From contig JAAXHL010000028.1 of assembly GCA_012270865.1 (NCBI GenBank), forward strand, positions 16,850-62,122: DNA of 45,273 nucleotides, in the 5' to 3' direction. Below are positions 30,888 to 39,263 of this stretch, one piece after another. Origin of the DNA: Candidatus Poribacteria bacterium. Lineage in GTDB: Bacteria; Poribacteria; WGA-4E; WGA-3G. The notes below the pieces were generated by a model. The model was not told the DNA's origin and ran no database searches. It saw only the letters and a program-made list of their open reading frames with translations. Position numbers and translations under genes: made by a program. Position 1 is the stretch's first letter, and each line of letters opens with the position of its first letter.

Positions 30888-32834
30888 ATGGTAAACACAT
30901 CAAAATATTCCGCGAACCCTCAAGAAACACCGCAGTCCGGACATCCCGGCGTTACTTTCCGTGCGATTCTGCTTGGTATCATCCTCATCCCGCCGAATAG
31001 CTACTTTATTATGGCGAACCATCTGCGTTACTGGAGTACGCTGCCGACGACGATGTCCCTGATTTACAATGTTGTGGTGACGCTGCTGGTGTTAACGTGC
31101 CTGAATTTCTTGCTGAAGCTGCTGTTACCACGCTTCGCACTCCGACAGGCGGAACTCCTCACGATTTATGTTATCCTCTCGCTCTCTTCGGCGATCGCTG
31201 GGCACGACATGATGCAGACGGTTGTCCCCGTCATTCCAAACGGCTTCTGGTTTGCGACACCGGAGAACGAATGGCAGCAACTCTTTTGGCGGTATCTACC
31301 GAGTTGGATGACGCTTGATGATTTGTCGGTGCTGCAAGACTTTTACGACGGTGATACGACCTTTTATACGCCGCGGTATCTGTTAGCGTGGTGGGAACCG
31401 ATCTTATGGTGGACTATTTTTTTGTCTGTTCTTATGTGGGTGATGATCTGCATCGATCTACTCCTCCGAAAGCAGTGGATTGAACGGGAGCGACTCACCT
31501 ATCCGATTGTCCGTTTGCCGATAGAGATGACGCACTCGGATGGACGGCTCTTTAAGAACAAGATGCTGTGGGCAGGTTTCGCGATTGCTGGCGGCATTGA
31601 CCTGATTAACGGCATCCACGCCTTTTTTCCAGCGTTTCCAGAGATACCTGTCCGTAAAGCGGACCTCGGCATCTATTTCACCGAGAAACCGTGGAACGCG
31701 ATCGGTTGGACACCTATTTATATCCTTTCGTTTGGGGTTGGACTCGCGTTTTTAATGCCGTTGGAGATGTCGTTTTCGCTCTGGTTTTTCTATCTATTCT
31801 GGAAAGGTGAACGGGTGTTAGGGAGTGCGATGGGACTACAGGTTTTGCCCGGTTTCCCCTACGACGGACCGCAAGGTGTGGGTGCGTATCTGGCGATTGC
31901 TTGTTTCGGACTCTACGGTGGACGTAAGCATTTTTATGCCATATTTAAAAATCTATTTGGAAAGCGAGACGCGAATCTGCCACCTGAGATGCAGGACACA
32001 ACGGATTACCGGTGGCCGCTTGCGGGGTTAATCGGGGGTGTCCTTTTCCTTTTTATTTTTTCGCACCGCGGTGGGATGGCAATCTGGATGATTGCGCTGT
32101 ATTTTACCATCTATTATCTACTTGCTTTAGGGATCACGCGGGTCCGTGCGGAGGTCGGACCGCCGACACATGAGATGTTTGTAGCGAACCCGCGTCAGTT
32201 TATTCTCGATTCGCTCGGTTCACGTGTGATTCCGCCGCCGAGTTTAACGATGATGTCGCTCTATTATGCGTTCAATCGGGGGTATCGTGCGCATCCGATG
32301 CCGCACACGTTGGAAGGCTTTAAGCTTGTAGAGGTGTCGAATATGCGGGCGAGACGGATGGTCATCGCCATGATGTGTGGCATCTTTTTCGGTATCCTCG
32401 CCTCGTTTTGGGCATATCTGGTTGTATCATACAACATTGGCGCGAATCCGGGTTTAGGAAATGGTGGTTATAACAGGCTACGCACTTGGCTCTATTACCC
32501 GTCAGAAACGAACATCCCTGCGGTGACATTTATGGGGGTCGGATTTCTGTTCACGGGGTTGTTGTGGTGGTTGCGGACCCGTTTTCCGATGTTCCCGTTT
32601 CATCCGACGGGTTACGCTGTCGCGAGTAGTATGTGGACATTCGGCTGGTTATGGTTCTCTGTGCTGATTAGTTGGGGGATCAAAAACCTCATCTTACGGT
32701 TCGGTGGTATCCGTCTCTACCATCGGGTGTTACCGCTCTTTTTAGGACTCATTCTTGGGCAATTTGTTGTGGGTGGCACGTGGGTGCTGATTCGGCTGAT
32801 TTGGGGTGTGTCTGTTTATTCATTTTATCGTTGA
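30888..32834 (+). CDS. Large polytopic membrane protein, DUF6785/DUF6784-like, copy 2
   Basis: 648 residues from ATG 30888; a GTG at 30864 would add eight residues without homologues in copy 1, so the ATG is preferred. Topology and motifs repeat those of the preceding gene. Substitutions cluster at the N-terminus and in short loops (SYNIGANPGLGNGG against SYKTGANQWVVKGG). Some DNA blocks, such as 31511-31605 against 29531-29625, are almost identical while flanks differ at many third positions, a pattern expected from gene conversion. The two genes are 37 bases apart and probably co-transcribed. Function unknown. Confidence 0.75.
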   Translation: MVNTSKYSANPQETPQSGHPGVTFRAILLGIILIPPNSYFIMANHLRYWSTLPTTMSLIYNVVVTLLVLTCLNFLLKLLLPRFALRQAELLTIYVILSLSSAIAGHDMMQTVVPVIPNGFWFATPENEWQQLFWRYLPSWMTLDDLSVLQDFYDGDTTFYTPRYLLAWWEPILWWTIFLSVLMWVMICIDLLLRKQWIERERLTYPIVRLPIEMTHSDGRLFKNKMLWAGFAIAGGIDLINGIHAFFPAFPEIPVRKADLGIYFTEKPWNAIGWTPIYILSFGVGLAFLMPLEMSFSLWFFYLFWKGERVLGSAMGLQVLPGFPYDGPQGVGAYLAIACFGLYGGRKHFYAIFKNLFGKRDANLPPEMQDTTDYRWPLAGLIGGVLFLFIFSHRGGMAIWMIALYFTIYYLLALGITRVRAEVGPPTHEMFVANPRQFILDSLGSRVIPPPSLTMMSLYYAFNRGYRAHPMPHTLEGFKLVEVSNMRARRMVIAMMCGIFFGILASFWAYLVVSYNIGANPGLGNGGYNRLRTWLYYPSETNIPAVTFMGVGFLFTGLLWWLRTRFPMFPFHPTGYAVASSMWTFGWLWFSVLISWGIKNLILRFGGIRLYHRVLPLFLGLILGQFVVGGTWVLIRLIWGVSVYSFYR

Positions 32835-32914
32835 CTTATAGAGAAAATATCGTGAAACAAAATTTAACCATTCTCCAAACTACTAACTGCTCCTGGGAAA
32901 AATGTGAAAATAGG

Positions 32915-32944
32915 TTGAGATTAGACACCTGCTTGTGCTAAAAT
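32915..32944 (+). promoter_or_regulatory. Promoter of the DUF4258/DUF2283 pair
   Basis: TTGAGA at 32915-32920 and TAAAAT at 32939-32944, spacer 18. The expected start of transcription (about 32951) coincides with the ATG at 32952, so the message would be leaderless or nearly so, which fits the absence of a Shine-Dalgarno there. Confidence 0.5.
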
Positions 32945-32993
32945 ATTGCAAATGACCGCATACAAATTCACAAACTATTTTGAGCAATAAGTA

Positions 32994-33194
32994 TTGCGTA
33001 AACGACCTTACTTGAAAAAAGAGTGGTGCGTCTATGTTATTGAGAATGCTGTTCAGATAGAACCACAAGAACACAACAGATTCCGATTTTGGGCCGCAGT
33101 TCCTGAAATCGGCGGACGTTATCTAAGGGTTATCACACGCAAAGATAAGGTTACGATTCATAACGCTTTTCCTGATCGAGGATTCAAATTATGA
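32994..33194 (+). CDS. DUF4258-like small protein, possibly broken at the 5' end
   Basis: 66 residues from a TTG codon. The sequence LRKRPYLKKEWCVYVIENAV, then FRFWAAVPEIGGRYLRVIT and a closing HNAFPDRGFK, matches a DUF4258-like family that is paired with DUF2283 proteins in toxin-antitoxin-like modules. In the same frame an ATG at 32952 begins MTAYKFTNYFEQ, which looks like the genuine family N-terminus, but a TAA at 32988-32990 interrupts it. The gene is thus either a nonsense mutant or restarts at the TTG. The stop overlaps the DUF2283 start (ATGA). Confidence 0.65.
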   Translation: MRKRPYLKKEWCVYVIENAVQIEPQEHNRFRFWAAVPEIGGRYLRVITRKDKVTIHNAFPDRGFKL

Positions 33195-33424
33195 CGCTCA
33201 ACTACTATCCAGAAACCGATTCACTGTATATCAATTTGTCCGAACAACCCAGTGTAGAAAGTCAAGAAATTTCAGAAGGTATACTGCTTGATTATGATGC
33301 CAATGGTAAGCTTGTTGGTATTGACATCGATAATGCCAGTAACAAAGTTGATATGGAAAAACTGATTCTAAGTCAACTGCCTTGCAGAGTTGAAAGTCAC
33401 ATTGGAGAAACCAATCTTTCTTAA
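33191..33424 (+). CDS. DUF2283 family protein
   Basis: 77 residues. The family pattern is plain: LNYYPETDSLYINLSEQPSV, EISEGILLDYDANGKLVGID and IDNASNKVDMEKLIL. DUF2283 proteins are small, acidic and mostly beta, and often adjoin DUF4258 genes; the pair is regarded as toxin-antitoxin-like, but which partner is toxic is not established. The start overlaps the upstream gene by 4 bases, so expression is coupled. The short C-terminal tail after LSQLP is variable. Confidence 0.85.
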   Translation: MTLNYYPETDSLYINLSEQPSVESQEISEGILLDYDANGKLVGIDIDNASNKVDMEKLILSQLPCRVESHIGETNLS

Positions 33425-33485
33425 TTTTTTGACAATTGACCCTATAGATGTAAGCAAATTCTCTGATGCAATCAGAAAAACATTC

Positions 33486-34307
33486 CTATAAGTATCCGAC
33501 GAACTCTTCTCGGACGCGCGCCTTATCTATATCCTCCCCGAAACCGAGACTGAACCAGCCGTTATAACCGTGCGTGTTTAACTGCGTAAACAGGTCCACA
33601 AAATCGATCGTACCTTCACCAGGAACGAGGTGGATTTCGTATTCGCCGGTATTGTCGTTAAGACGGACTTGACCGATGTTCTCCACACCGAAAGCGTCCA
33701 AGAAACCTTGCCATCCCTCCGGCACGAGGTGTCCGTGTGCGACGTTGAACGCCCACTTGAAATAGGGAGATTGAATCGCGTCAAAAAACCAGTGCGTCTC
33801 GGCGACGTTATGCGGGATGTAATGGATTTCGGCGTGTTCGGGTTCCCGGTTATGGTTCTCGAAGAAGATGACGATCTCCGCCTGCTCTGCCCGGTCTACC
33901 AATCGCTGGATGCGTGTGACAGCAGCATCACGGCGTTGCGCGATGTCCCCGAAATGATAGCCGCCGTGTCCGATGAGCCAACTACATCCGAGTCGTTGTG
34001 CGAGTTCTAAGTTCGCGTAGAGATAGTCGTCAACGGCTTCAGCCATGATCGGTACGTACTCGGCGTTGTTGATTGCGGAAGACGGATGGATACCGATGGC
34101 GATGTCGTGTGTTTCACAGAGATCGCGTACCGTGCGGACACGCGCGGCATCAAACGAAGCGATGTCATTCGGTGGGACATCGGCTTGGAAGTCGATATAC
34201 CTGAATCCGTTTTCCGCTGCCCAACGGATGGATGCTTCGATCGGTTTGTGCTTTGGTGCGTCAAATCCGAATCGTTCTTTTGCGTTATTCGGCGAAATCT
34301 CTGCCAT
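33486..34307 (-). CDS. Sugar phosphate isomerase/epimerase, xylose isomerase-like TIM barrel
   Basis: 273 residues from ATG 34307 (a TTG at 34358 would lengthen the overlap with the preceding gene to 74 bases). AP-endonuclease family 2 fold: ASIRWAAENGFRYIDFQADV, HDIAIGIHPSSA, SWLIGHGGYH, EIVIFFENHNREPEH (metal Glu), FKWAFNVAHGH (metal Asp replaced by Asn-Val-Ala-His), and VPGEGTIDFVDLFTQL followed by GWFSLGFGED at the end. Such enzymes isomerise or epimerise keto-sugars or inositols. It overlaps the glycosidase-like gene by 23 bases, and with the sulfatase upstream the three form a likely carbohydrate-degradation operon. Substrate unknown. Confidence 0.85.
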   Translation of the reverse strand: MAEISPNNAKERFGFDAPKHKPIEASIRWAAENGFRYIDFQADVPPNDIASFDAARVRTVRDLCETHDIAIGIHPSSAINNAEYVPIMAEAVDDYLYANLELAQRLGCSWLIGHGGYHFGDIAQRRDAAVTRIQRLVDRAEQAEIVIFFENHNREPEHAEIHYIPHNVAETHWFFDAIQSPYFKWAFNVAHGHLVPEGWQGFLDAFGVENIGQVRLNDNTGEYEIHLVPGEGTIDFVDLFTQLNTHGYNGWFSLGFGEDIDKARVREEFVGYL

Positions 34308-35523
34308 CTTGTTGTTCGGTCTCCCATTTTCGGTGCGTTGCGAAGATTTTGACTTCAAAGGGATGCATCCGCGTCACGAACGCTCCCTCGGATATAGCGG
34401 TTTTCTCCTCACCGTAGAGTTCTACAAATTCGGTGCCGTTGAGGGCATCCAATCCGGTAACCTCTACGCCCATGTGTGCGTGTTCATCTTCATTGACGAG
34501 AACAATGAGCCACTCGCGTCCGGTTCTACGAGCCGTAATACGCACCCCGCGCGCCGAAACAGGCGGTGCTATATCGGTGCGTCCGTCATCAATCTCTTGC
34601 ACTGTGACATAGCGTTCGGTCGGTGCTGTGAGGAAGGGTTGCAGCGCGGCAAGTTCGCTCGTTAGCGCGTAAAGCGATTTCCGAAACTGCTCTTTCCCTT
34701 CAGACTTCATATAACTGGAGCCCCAATACAAGATGCCTCTCGCGCCGTGTGTAATGCAAGCATAAGCCATCAGACGCGACTCAGCAAAAGTTGGGAACGC
34801 TGTGATGTCGGTGTCTCCATCGTCCAAATCGCTCCATGTGAACCCTTGAAGCACCATCCAGACAGGTCTGCCTTTGCCGACTTGTCTCCACCGGTCTGTA
34901 GAATCAGCGAGACGAATGGCAGGACGGCTTGCGGCTCGAATCGGATAATCGTCGCACCCGGTGATGTCCACGTAGTCAATGTACTGCCGGACGAACTTCA
35001 GGTCGCTGTCGCGAGCCTCGTTAATCCAAATCTGTCGATTGTAGGGGTCAACGCTGCGGATGAATTCAATCGCCTCCCGCATCTTGGGCATAATCTCTGC
35101 GGCGCGCCCCTCAGAGTATTCGATAGCGAGTGGTGTCTGCATCCACCATTCGCCTTTATTCGGGAACACTGCCATCTGGTCTTGTTTCCAGAGACCACTA
35201 TAGGCGGTAAAGCCCCACACCACCTCATCTGGACCTTCCCAGACAGCGAGTGCGGGGTGTTCAGCGAGGGTTCGGATGCGTTCTTGAAATTCAGGGGTCG
35301 CGCCAGATTGTAGACCGAGCGGCACCCATCCCATCATTCCGTGTGCGTGTGCGCGATCAAATGCCTCTACACTGCCACACATAACGAGATTAACGCCCGA
35401 TTCTGCCATATCTCTGAACGCGTCATCCTCGGCAGGGTGTTCATAGAACCCGATTGGAAAGAGACGCTGTCCATTATCCCGTGTGAGAAATCCGTCGCCG
35501 TGTCCATAGAGCGTATCGTTCAT
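34285..35523 (-). CDS. Putative TIM-barrel glycoside hydrolase-like protein
   Basis: 412 residues from ATG 35523, six bases after GGAGG. No signal peptide is visible, which is unusual for a polysaccharidase and points to an intracellular role. The fold reads as a beta/alpha barrel with a C-terminal beta domain: LFPIGFYEHPAEDDAFRDMA, GVNLVMCGS, LAVWEGPDEVVWGF (Glu candidates for catalysis), VDITGCDDYP, VWMVLQGFTW, ARGILYWGSSYMKSEGKEQF and late strands EWLIVLVNEDEHAHMGVEV. It resembles clan GH-A-like proteins but no GH family can be named. It lies between a sulfatase and a sugar isomerase gene, consistent with breakdown of a sulfated glycan. Confidence 0.7.
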   Translation of the reverse strand: MNDTLYGHGDGFLTRDNGQRLFPIGFYEHPAEDDAFRDMAESGVNLVMCGSVEAFDRAHAHGMMGWVPLGLQSGATPEFQERIRTLAEHPALAVWEGPDEVVWGFTAYSGLWKQDQMAVFPNKGEWWMQTPLAIEYSEGRAAEIMPKMREAIEFIRSVDPYNRQIWINEARDSDLKFVRQYIDYVDITGCDDYPIRAASRPAIRLADSTDRWRQVGKGRPVWMVLQGFTWSDLDDGDTDITAFPTFAESRLMAYACITHGARGILYWGSSYMKSEGKEQFRKSLYALTSELAALQPFLTAPTERYVTVQEIDDGRTDIAPPVSARGVRITARRTGREWLIVLVNEDEHAHMGVEVTGLDALNGTEFVELYGEEKTAISEGAFVTRMHPFEVKIFATHRKWETEQQDGRDFAE

Positions 35524-35547
35524 TGGAGACCTCCGTCCCATACATCT

Positions 35548-36927
35548 TTACGTTAATAGGTGGTTCTCCCACCATTTGACGTGATCCGCGTTGCTTATGT
35601 CGTCCGAGAGTCCGCGTTTCTCCATACCTTGCTTGAAATTCTCCGCCATGTTTTCGTCCCAATAAGTCATGATTTCGGAGGATTCAGGGATTTCACCCAT
35701 ATCACCCGTTTCTGTCATCCATGTATCCAGTTGCGCAGCGAGTTCGTTTCGCACGGTGTCATAACGTGGATCGGTCGCGAGGTTGTTGACTTCATAAGGG
35801 TCTGCTTCCAGATCGTAGAGCTCCTCAGACGGACGCGTCTGTTGCATGAAGTGCTGCTGGGCAGCGGATAACTCGTTGTTTGCTGCTAACAGAGGCATCA
35901 GACTCCAGAGCGGATACTGCTGTTTCTTATAAGCGTTGAATTGCATGTACGGACGTTCTGGATGGTAATTGCGGATTAACTTATAGCGGTGTGTGCGGAT
36001 ACATCGGATTCTGTCGTCTGTTCCATCGCACCGATCGCGTGCTGCGAAGATAGCGTCGCGCTGTGTCGCGTCTGAGCCGAGAAAGATTTGTCCTTGCATA
36101 AAATCAGGGATTTCGACACCGGTGAGCGAAAGCGTTGTCGGTGCGAAATCGACACCGCTGACGAGCGCGTCGCTGACAACACCGGCATCAACATGTCCGG
36201 GCCAGCGGACGATGAGTGGGATATGGATACCACCGTCGTAGAGGAATTGCTTGCAACGGATGTGCGCGCGCCCGTGATCGCTCATAAAAAAGACGATGGT
36301 GTTGTCTGTGAGTCCTTCATCATCGAGCCGTTTGAGGATTTGCCCGACTTTCTTATCTAAAATCTGTATGCTTTCGAGATAGAGTGCCCAATCTTTTCGG
36401 GTAAGCGGGTGGTCGGGGTAGTAAGGCGGCAATTCGACGTTCTCTGGTGGGATCGGACGTTCAGGGTCGGGTTTGAAGACGCGGTGTGTATCTGGGATAT
36501 TGATTTGCGCGTAAAAAGGCTGCCCTTCGGCGCGTTCGCTCCAATCAATACCGTCGAACGGTTGTTCGCGTTGGAAGTTAAAATCCGTTTTGCCGGGGCG
36601 GTTGTAGGGCGGTCCCGGACTGTTGCAGGTAAAATAATCGGCTTCGCGGAAGCAGTCGGTGATAAGTTTCATATCTTCCCGTAAGGGTTTATCACGGTTG
36701 CTGCGGTGGTTGTGTGCGTCAAAGTGTGTCTGATAGGTCCCTGTGATTAAAGCGGATCGGCTCGGTGAGCAGACGGGACACGTGACGAATGCGTTGGTAT
36801 AACGCGTGCCTTCGGAGGCGAGGCGGTCGATATTGGGTGTCTCTACGGCAGGCGTGCCGTAGCAGGCGAGATCCGGAGAGAGGTCTTCGCCATAAATCCA
36901 GAGAACATTAGGTTGTTTTGCGGACAT
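35548..36927 (-). CDS. Type I sulfatase (formylglycine-dependent)
   Basis: 459 residues. The alkaline-phosphatase superfamily fold begins PNVLWIYGEDLSPDLACYG (metal Asp/Glu). The activation motif C53-S-P-S-R57 lies in TCPVCSPSRSALITG; Cys53 is the residue converted to formylglycine. Other metal-site pieces are NIPDTHRVF and TIVFFMSDHGRAHIRCKQF near residue 225. The C-terminal subdomain includes ELYDLEADPYEVNNLA, the usual sulfatase end. No clear signal peptide, so cytosolic or non-classical. AAAGGGG precedes the ATG by four bases. It is first in a unit with the glycosidase-like and isomerase genes. Substrate is unknown, probably a sulfated sugar. Confidence 0.92.
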   Translation of the reverse strand: MSAKQPNVLWIYGEDLSPDLACYGTPAVETPNIDRLASEGTRYTNAFVTCPVCSPSRSALITGTYQTHFDAHNHRSNRDKPLREDMKLITDCFREADYFTCNSPGPPYNRPGKTDFNFQREQPFDGIDWSERAEGQPFYAQINIPDTHRVFKPDPERPIPPENVELPPYYPDHPLTRKDWALYLESIQILDKKVGQILKRLDDEGLTDNTIVFFMSDHGRAHIRCKQFLYDGGIHIPLIVRWPGHVDAGVVSDALVSGVDFAPTTLSLTGVEIPDFMQGQIFLGSDATQRDAIFAARDRCDGTDDRIRCIRTHRYKLIRNYHPERPYMQFNAYKKQQYPLWSLMPLLAANNELSAAQQHFMQQTRPSEELYDLEADPYEVNNLATDPRYDTVRNELAAQLDTWMTETGDMGEIPESSEIMTYWDENMAENFKQGMEKRGLSDDISNADHVKWWENHLLT

Positions 36928-36948
36928 AGTTCCCCTTTCAGAATTTTT

Positions 36949-37560
36949 TTATTGTTGGCTCTGGTTCTCTAACACGCGGAACATGTGCCGTGCGTAACTT
37001 ACCGTTGAGATACCGACAAATACGAGTGCCAGACAGAGGCTATAAAATTCGATGTTGTCTGGTAGGCGCGGTAAAATCGGACGGAGTAGGTAAAACATTA
37101 CGGCGATAGATAGAAAGAAACTGGTGCATTTCCCCCACAAATTAGAGCGGGTAATCATTTTTGCCTTGTATGCCAAGACGGCGTTGCCGAGGACGATGAG
37201 GATATCTCTGGTGGCGATGCAAAAGAATGCCCAGAGCGGAAATGTAGATTTTGAGAGTACGAGTGCGAAAATGCCAGCGGAGATTGCGAGTTTGTCTGCG
37301 ACAGGGTCTAAGATATAGCCGAGTTCGCTGTGTTGTCCTAAGCGTCGAGCGAAGAACCCGTCCAATACGTCGGTTATAACAGCGATACCACCACAAATCA
37401 TGGCGAGTATCCACTGTTCTCGGTAGATGGTGAGAAAAATGAACGGCACCGTAACGAGTCGGACAGTCGACAATATGTTGCTGACATAAAAGAAATCGCG
37501 ACGCGTAATCTGGATTGACTGTGTTTCAGTAAATTGATGAACTGGAGCCTTGAGTGCCAT
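36949..37560 (-). CDS. pgsA: CDP-alcohol phosphatidyltransferase, PgsA-like
   Basis: 203-residue inner-membrane enzyme. The signature D-x2-D-G-x2-A-R-x8-G-x3-D-x3-D is complete in DVLDGFFARRLGQHSELGYI, continuing LDPVADK. About six hydrophobic helices are present. The start FFYVSNILSTVRLVTVPFIF resembles the NxLTxxR entry of phosphatidylglycerophosphate synthases, so synthesis of phosphatidylglycerophosphate from CDP-diacylglycerol and glycerol 3-phosphate is the best call. Cardiolipin or phosphatidylinositol synthase relatives cannot be excluded. It is transcribed between the LON-domain gene and the sulfatase; function is unrelated to either. Confidence 0.88.
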   Translation of the reverse strand: MALKAPVHQFTETQSIQITRRDFFYVSNILSTVRLVTVPFIFLTIYREQWILAMICGGIAVITDVLDGFFARRLGQHSELGYILDPVADKLAISAGIFALVLSKSTFPLWAFFCIATRDILIVLGNAVLAYKAKMITRSNLWGKCTSFFLSIAVMFYLLRPILPRLPDNIEFYSLCLALVFVGISTVSYARHMFRVLENQSQQ

Positions 37561-37656
37561 TATTTTATCGCGTGCGTTGCAAATAGATTCTGTAGTGTAG
37601 GAGCGATCGCGTCCATATAGAAGTCTGTAAGTTTCTGTGATGCGATCACAACGATC

Positions 37657-38325
37657 TCAATTGTTTCGCGCTGTTAATTGGAAGGCGATACGCCGATTTT
37701 GATCTGTTAGGATCTCGATTTCGCGCGTGAGAAGTTGATCTAAGGGGATTGTCTCCAACAAGGTCTGTTTTTCTTTTAGCGAGATACGTAAGCGGATACC
37801 GACTTGGTAGGCGAGTTCCCGGGGATCGTCTGGGTGTTCTTCAGGCGGATTCCACGCGAAAATCAGGCGACTCGATAACGCTTCGTACGTCTTGTATAAT
37901 TTTTCGGTTTGTGTGGTGAGTTCCTCTGAGACGGCTTCAAATTCTGTGTCTGGATCATCTAACATGCGGACGCGTCCGGTGAGATAGGAGAGATGATCTT
38001 GGGTTTCAAGGATTTGAAACCGGTACTCACCTGCGGAGATAACGTTCATGCGGCCATCGTCGAGATGCTCAACGTGAAGGATCCGGGCTGCAGTGCCGAC
38101 ATCGTAAGGCGTGGCGGATTCGCCGACTTCTTCGCCTTCTTTGATGAGTACAACCCCGAACTCAGCCTCATGTTCCAGACAGAACTTGATCATGGTACGG
38201 TAGCGAGGCTCGAAAATATGTAAAGGTAAAAATCCGCCGGGGAACAAGACTGTCTGTAGTGGAAAAAGCGGAATCTGTCGTTCGTAAGTTGTCTGACTGT
38301 TCGATAAGGTTTGGTCGCTCCGCAT
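37657..38325 (-). CDS. Stand-alone LON N-terminal substrate-binding domain protein
   Basis: 222 residues from ATG 38325, seven bases after GAGGAG; a frame reaching 38400 adds 25 unlikely residues. It matches the LON_substr_bdg domain without ATPase or protease: IPLFPLQTVLFPGGFLPLHIFEPRYRTMI (residues 17-45), EFGVVLIKEG, GTAARILHVEHLDDGRMNVI and an FQILETQDHLSY strand. The helical second half (VSEELTTQTEKLYKTYEALS) follows. Such proteins (COG2802) are common in many phyla and of unknown function, possibly substrate adaptors. It is divergent from the 174-residue protein, sharing a 413-base region. Confidence 0.88.
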   Translation of the reverse strand: MRSDQTLSNSQTTYERQIPLFPLQTVLFPGGFLPLHIFEPRYRTMIKFCLEHEAEFGVVLIKEGEEVGESATPYDVGTAARILHVEHLDDGRMNVISAGEYRFQILETQDHLSYLTGRVRMLDDPDTEFEAVSEELTTQTEKLYKTYEALSSRLIFAWNPPEEHPDDPRELAYQVGIRLRISLKEKQTLLETIPLDQLLTREIEILTDQNRRIAFQLTARNN

Positions 38326-38442
38326 GTCAAAACTCCTCTTTGTACACTGGTTGATGTACAAACTGTATGCATTCTGGTCGTGGAAAACGTGGTTCTTCAC
38401 GCACGGACTTTGAGGTTCGATGTAAAAGATATCCGCTTCCAG

Positions 38443-38483
38443 TCACAAATTTGTATGTATATATTTTTGCACAAAATTTGTGA
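38443..38483. promoter_or_regulatory. 10-bp inverted repeat, possible operator
   Basis: TCACAAATTT (38443-38452) and AAATTTGTGA (38474-38483) are perfect inverted repeats, 21 bases apart, in the divergent region between the LON-domain gene and the 174-residue protein gene. The two-turn spacing would suit a dimeric regulator or a cruciform. The rest of the 413-base gap holds the promoter and hairpin listed next. Confidence 0.4.
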
Positions 38484-38533
38484 TTCGTCAAGGCTTTTTA
38501 TCGGGAATGACCCTGTGAGGCATCTGACAATTC

Positions 38534-38562
38534 TTGACAATATAGCGTATTTTCGGTATAAT
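38534..38562 (+). promoter_or_regulatory. Perfect consensus sigma70 promoter
   Basis: TTGACA at 38534-38539 and TATAAT at 38557-38562 with a 17-base spacer, a full match to the consensus. It directs plus-strand transcription from about 38569 toward the 174-residue protein gene, giving a leader of about 170 bases that includes the 9-bp hairpin at 38618-38638. Confidence 0.8.
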
Positions 38563-38617
38563 GCTTCTAATACGGATATTTATCGTAAAACCTACAATTA
38601 ACGAGTCACCTATAGAA

Positions 38618-38638
38618 GGCGGGGTTCCAAACCCCGCC
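38618..38638. repeat. GGCGGGGTT palindromic hairpin in a transcript leader
   Basis: Perfect arms GGCGGGGTT (38618-38626) and AACCCCGCC (38630-38638) with a CCA loop, followed by TGCACGGG. It has the same architecture as the hairpins at 28120 and 42219, with different arm sequences. No U-run follows, so it is not a simple terminator. Confidence 0.7.
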
Positions 38639-38738
38639 TGCACGGGGGCTGCGTAAGTCCAAATAAGGATACTTAACCGAAACGGAAATGTGTGTATGCT
38701 TTTTGCATATCACGGGTATCAAACGATTGGAGAGGAAT

Positions 38739-39263
38739 GTGAATTCAGAAAAGTTAGGGAACGCTTTAGCGAAATCCAAGGACATCGCTATCGGCATTTT
38801 AGGGAACATGTTGTACCGTACACGGGTAGAACCGATTCGCGATGCAGAGGGTGTCAAGGGGCTAAAGGCGCGTTGGATAGGTGATACCGGACAAAGTGTG
38901 GTTGAGATCAACACGCCGTCCGGGAATGCCGATATTAAAGTAGATAGCGAGACAGCACCGACCATTGAATATGTGCAAGAAGGCGAGAGACGGACGGTCG
39001 CTGTCAAGCATGTTAATAACCTCTCATGCGAACTGAGCCGAGAGACGATGGATCGGATTGCGACACCGAGAGGTGCTGCCATCGCGATGTGCGTCGGTGC
39101 GGGTATCGGTCTGCTCGGTTGGTTTGTGATTTCGGCGGCGCGTGCCCTATCCGTTCCAAAGGTTCAACAGATCGTAACTTCAACGCCGCTCCTTGTTTCG
39201 GATGAAGCAGGCGAACCATCGGAAGGGACGACACCTGACGCAGATGAAGATCACGGCAATTGA
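38739..39263 (+). CDS. Unknown protein with one C-terminal transmembrane helix
   Basis: 174 residues from GTG 38739, six bases after GGAG (TTGGAGAGGAAT). An upstream ATG at 38688 adds a Cys-rich, non-homologous start and has no ribosome site. The first 110 residues look soluble and beta-rich (ARWIGDTGQSVVEINTPSG, TIEYVQEGERRTVAVKHV). One hydrophobic helix spans about residues 114-136 (AIAMCVGAGIGLLGWFVISA) and is followed by a polar, acidic tail ending DADEDHGN. No family recognised. It has a consensus promoter and overlaps the following enolase-superfamily gene by 20 bases, so the two are co-expressed. Confidence 0.65.
   Translation: MNSEKLGNALAKSKDIAIGILGNMLYRTRVEPIRDAEGVKGLKARWIGDTGQSVVEINTPSGNADIKVDSETAPTIEYVQEGERRTVAVKHVNNLSCELSRETMDRIATPRGAAIAMCVGAGIGLLGWFVISAARALSVPKVQQIVTSTPLLVSDEAGEPSEGTTPDADEDHGN

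Noticed and set aside
34285..36927. Polysaccharide utilisation locus of the Bacteroidetes type
   Set aside because: Sulfatase, glycosidase-like and isomerase genes cluster, but there is no SusC/SusD pair or outer-membrane transporter.
38606..39082. 158-codon minus-strand frame
   Set aside because: Antisense to the 174-residue protein gene, which has a consensus promoter and a good ribosome site; the frame also reads through the hairpin repeat.
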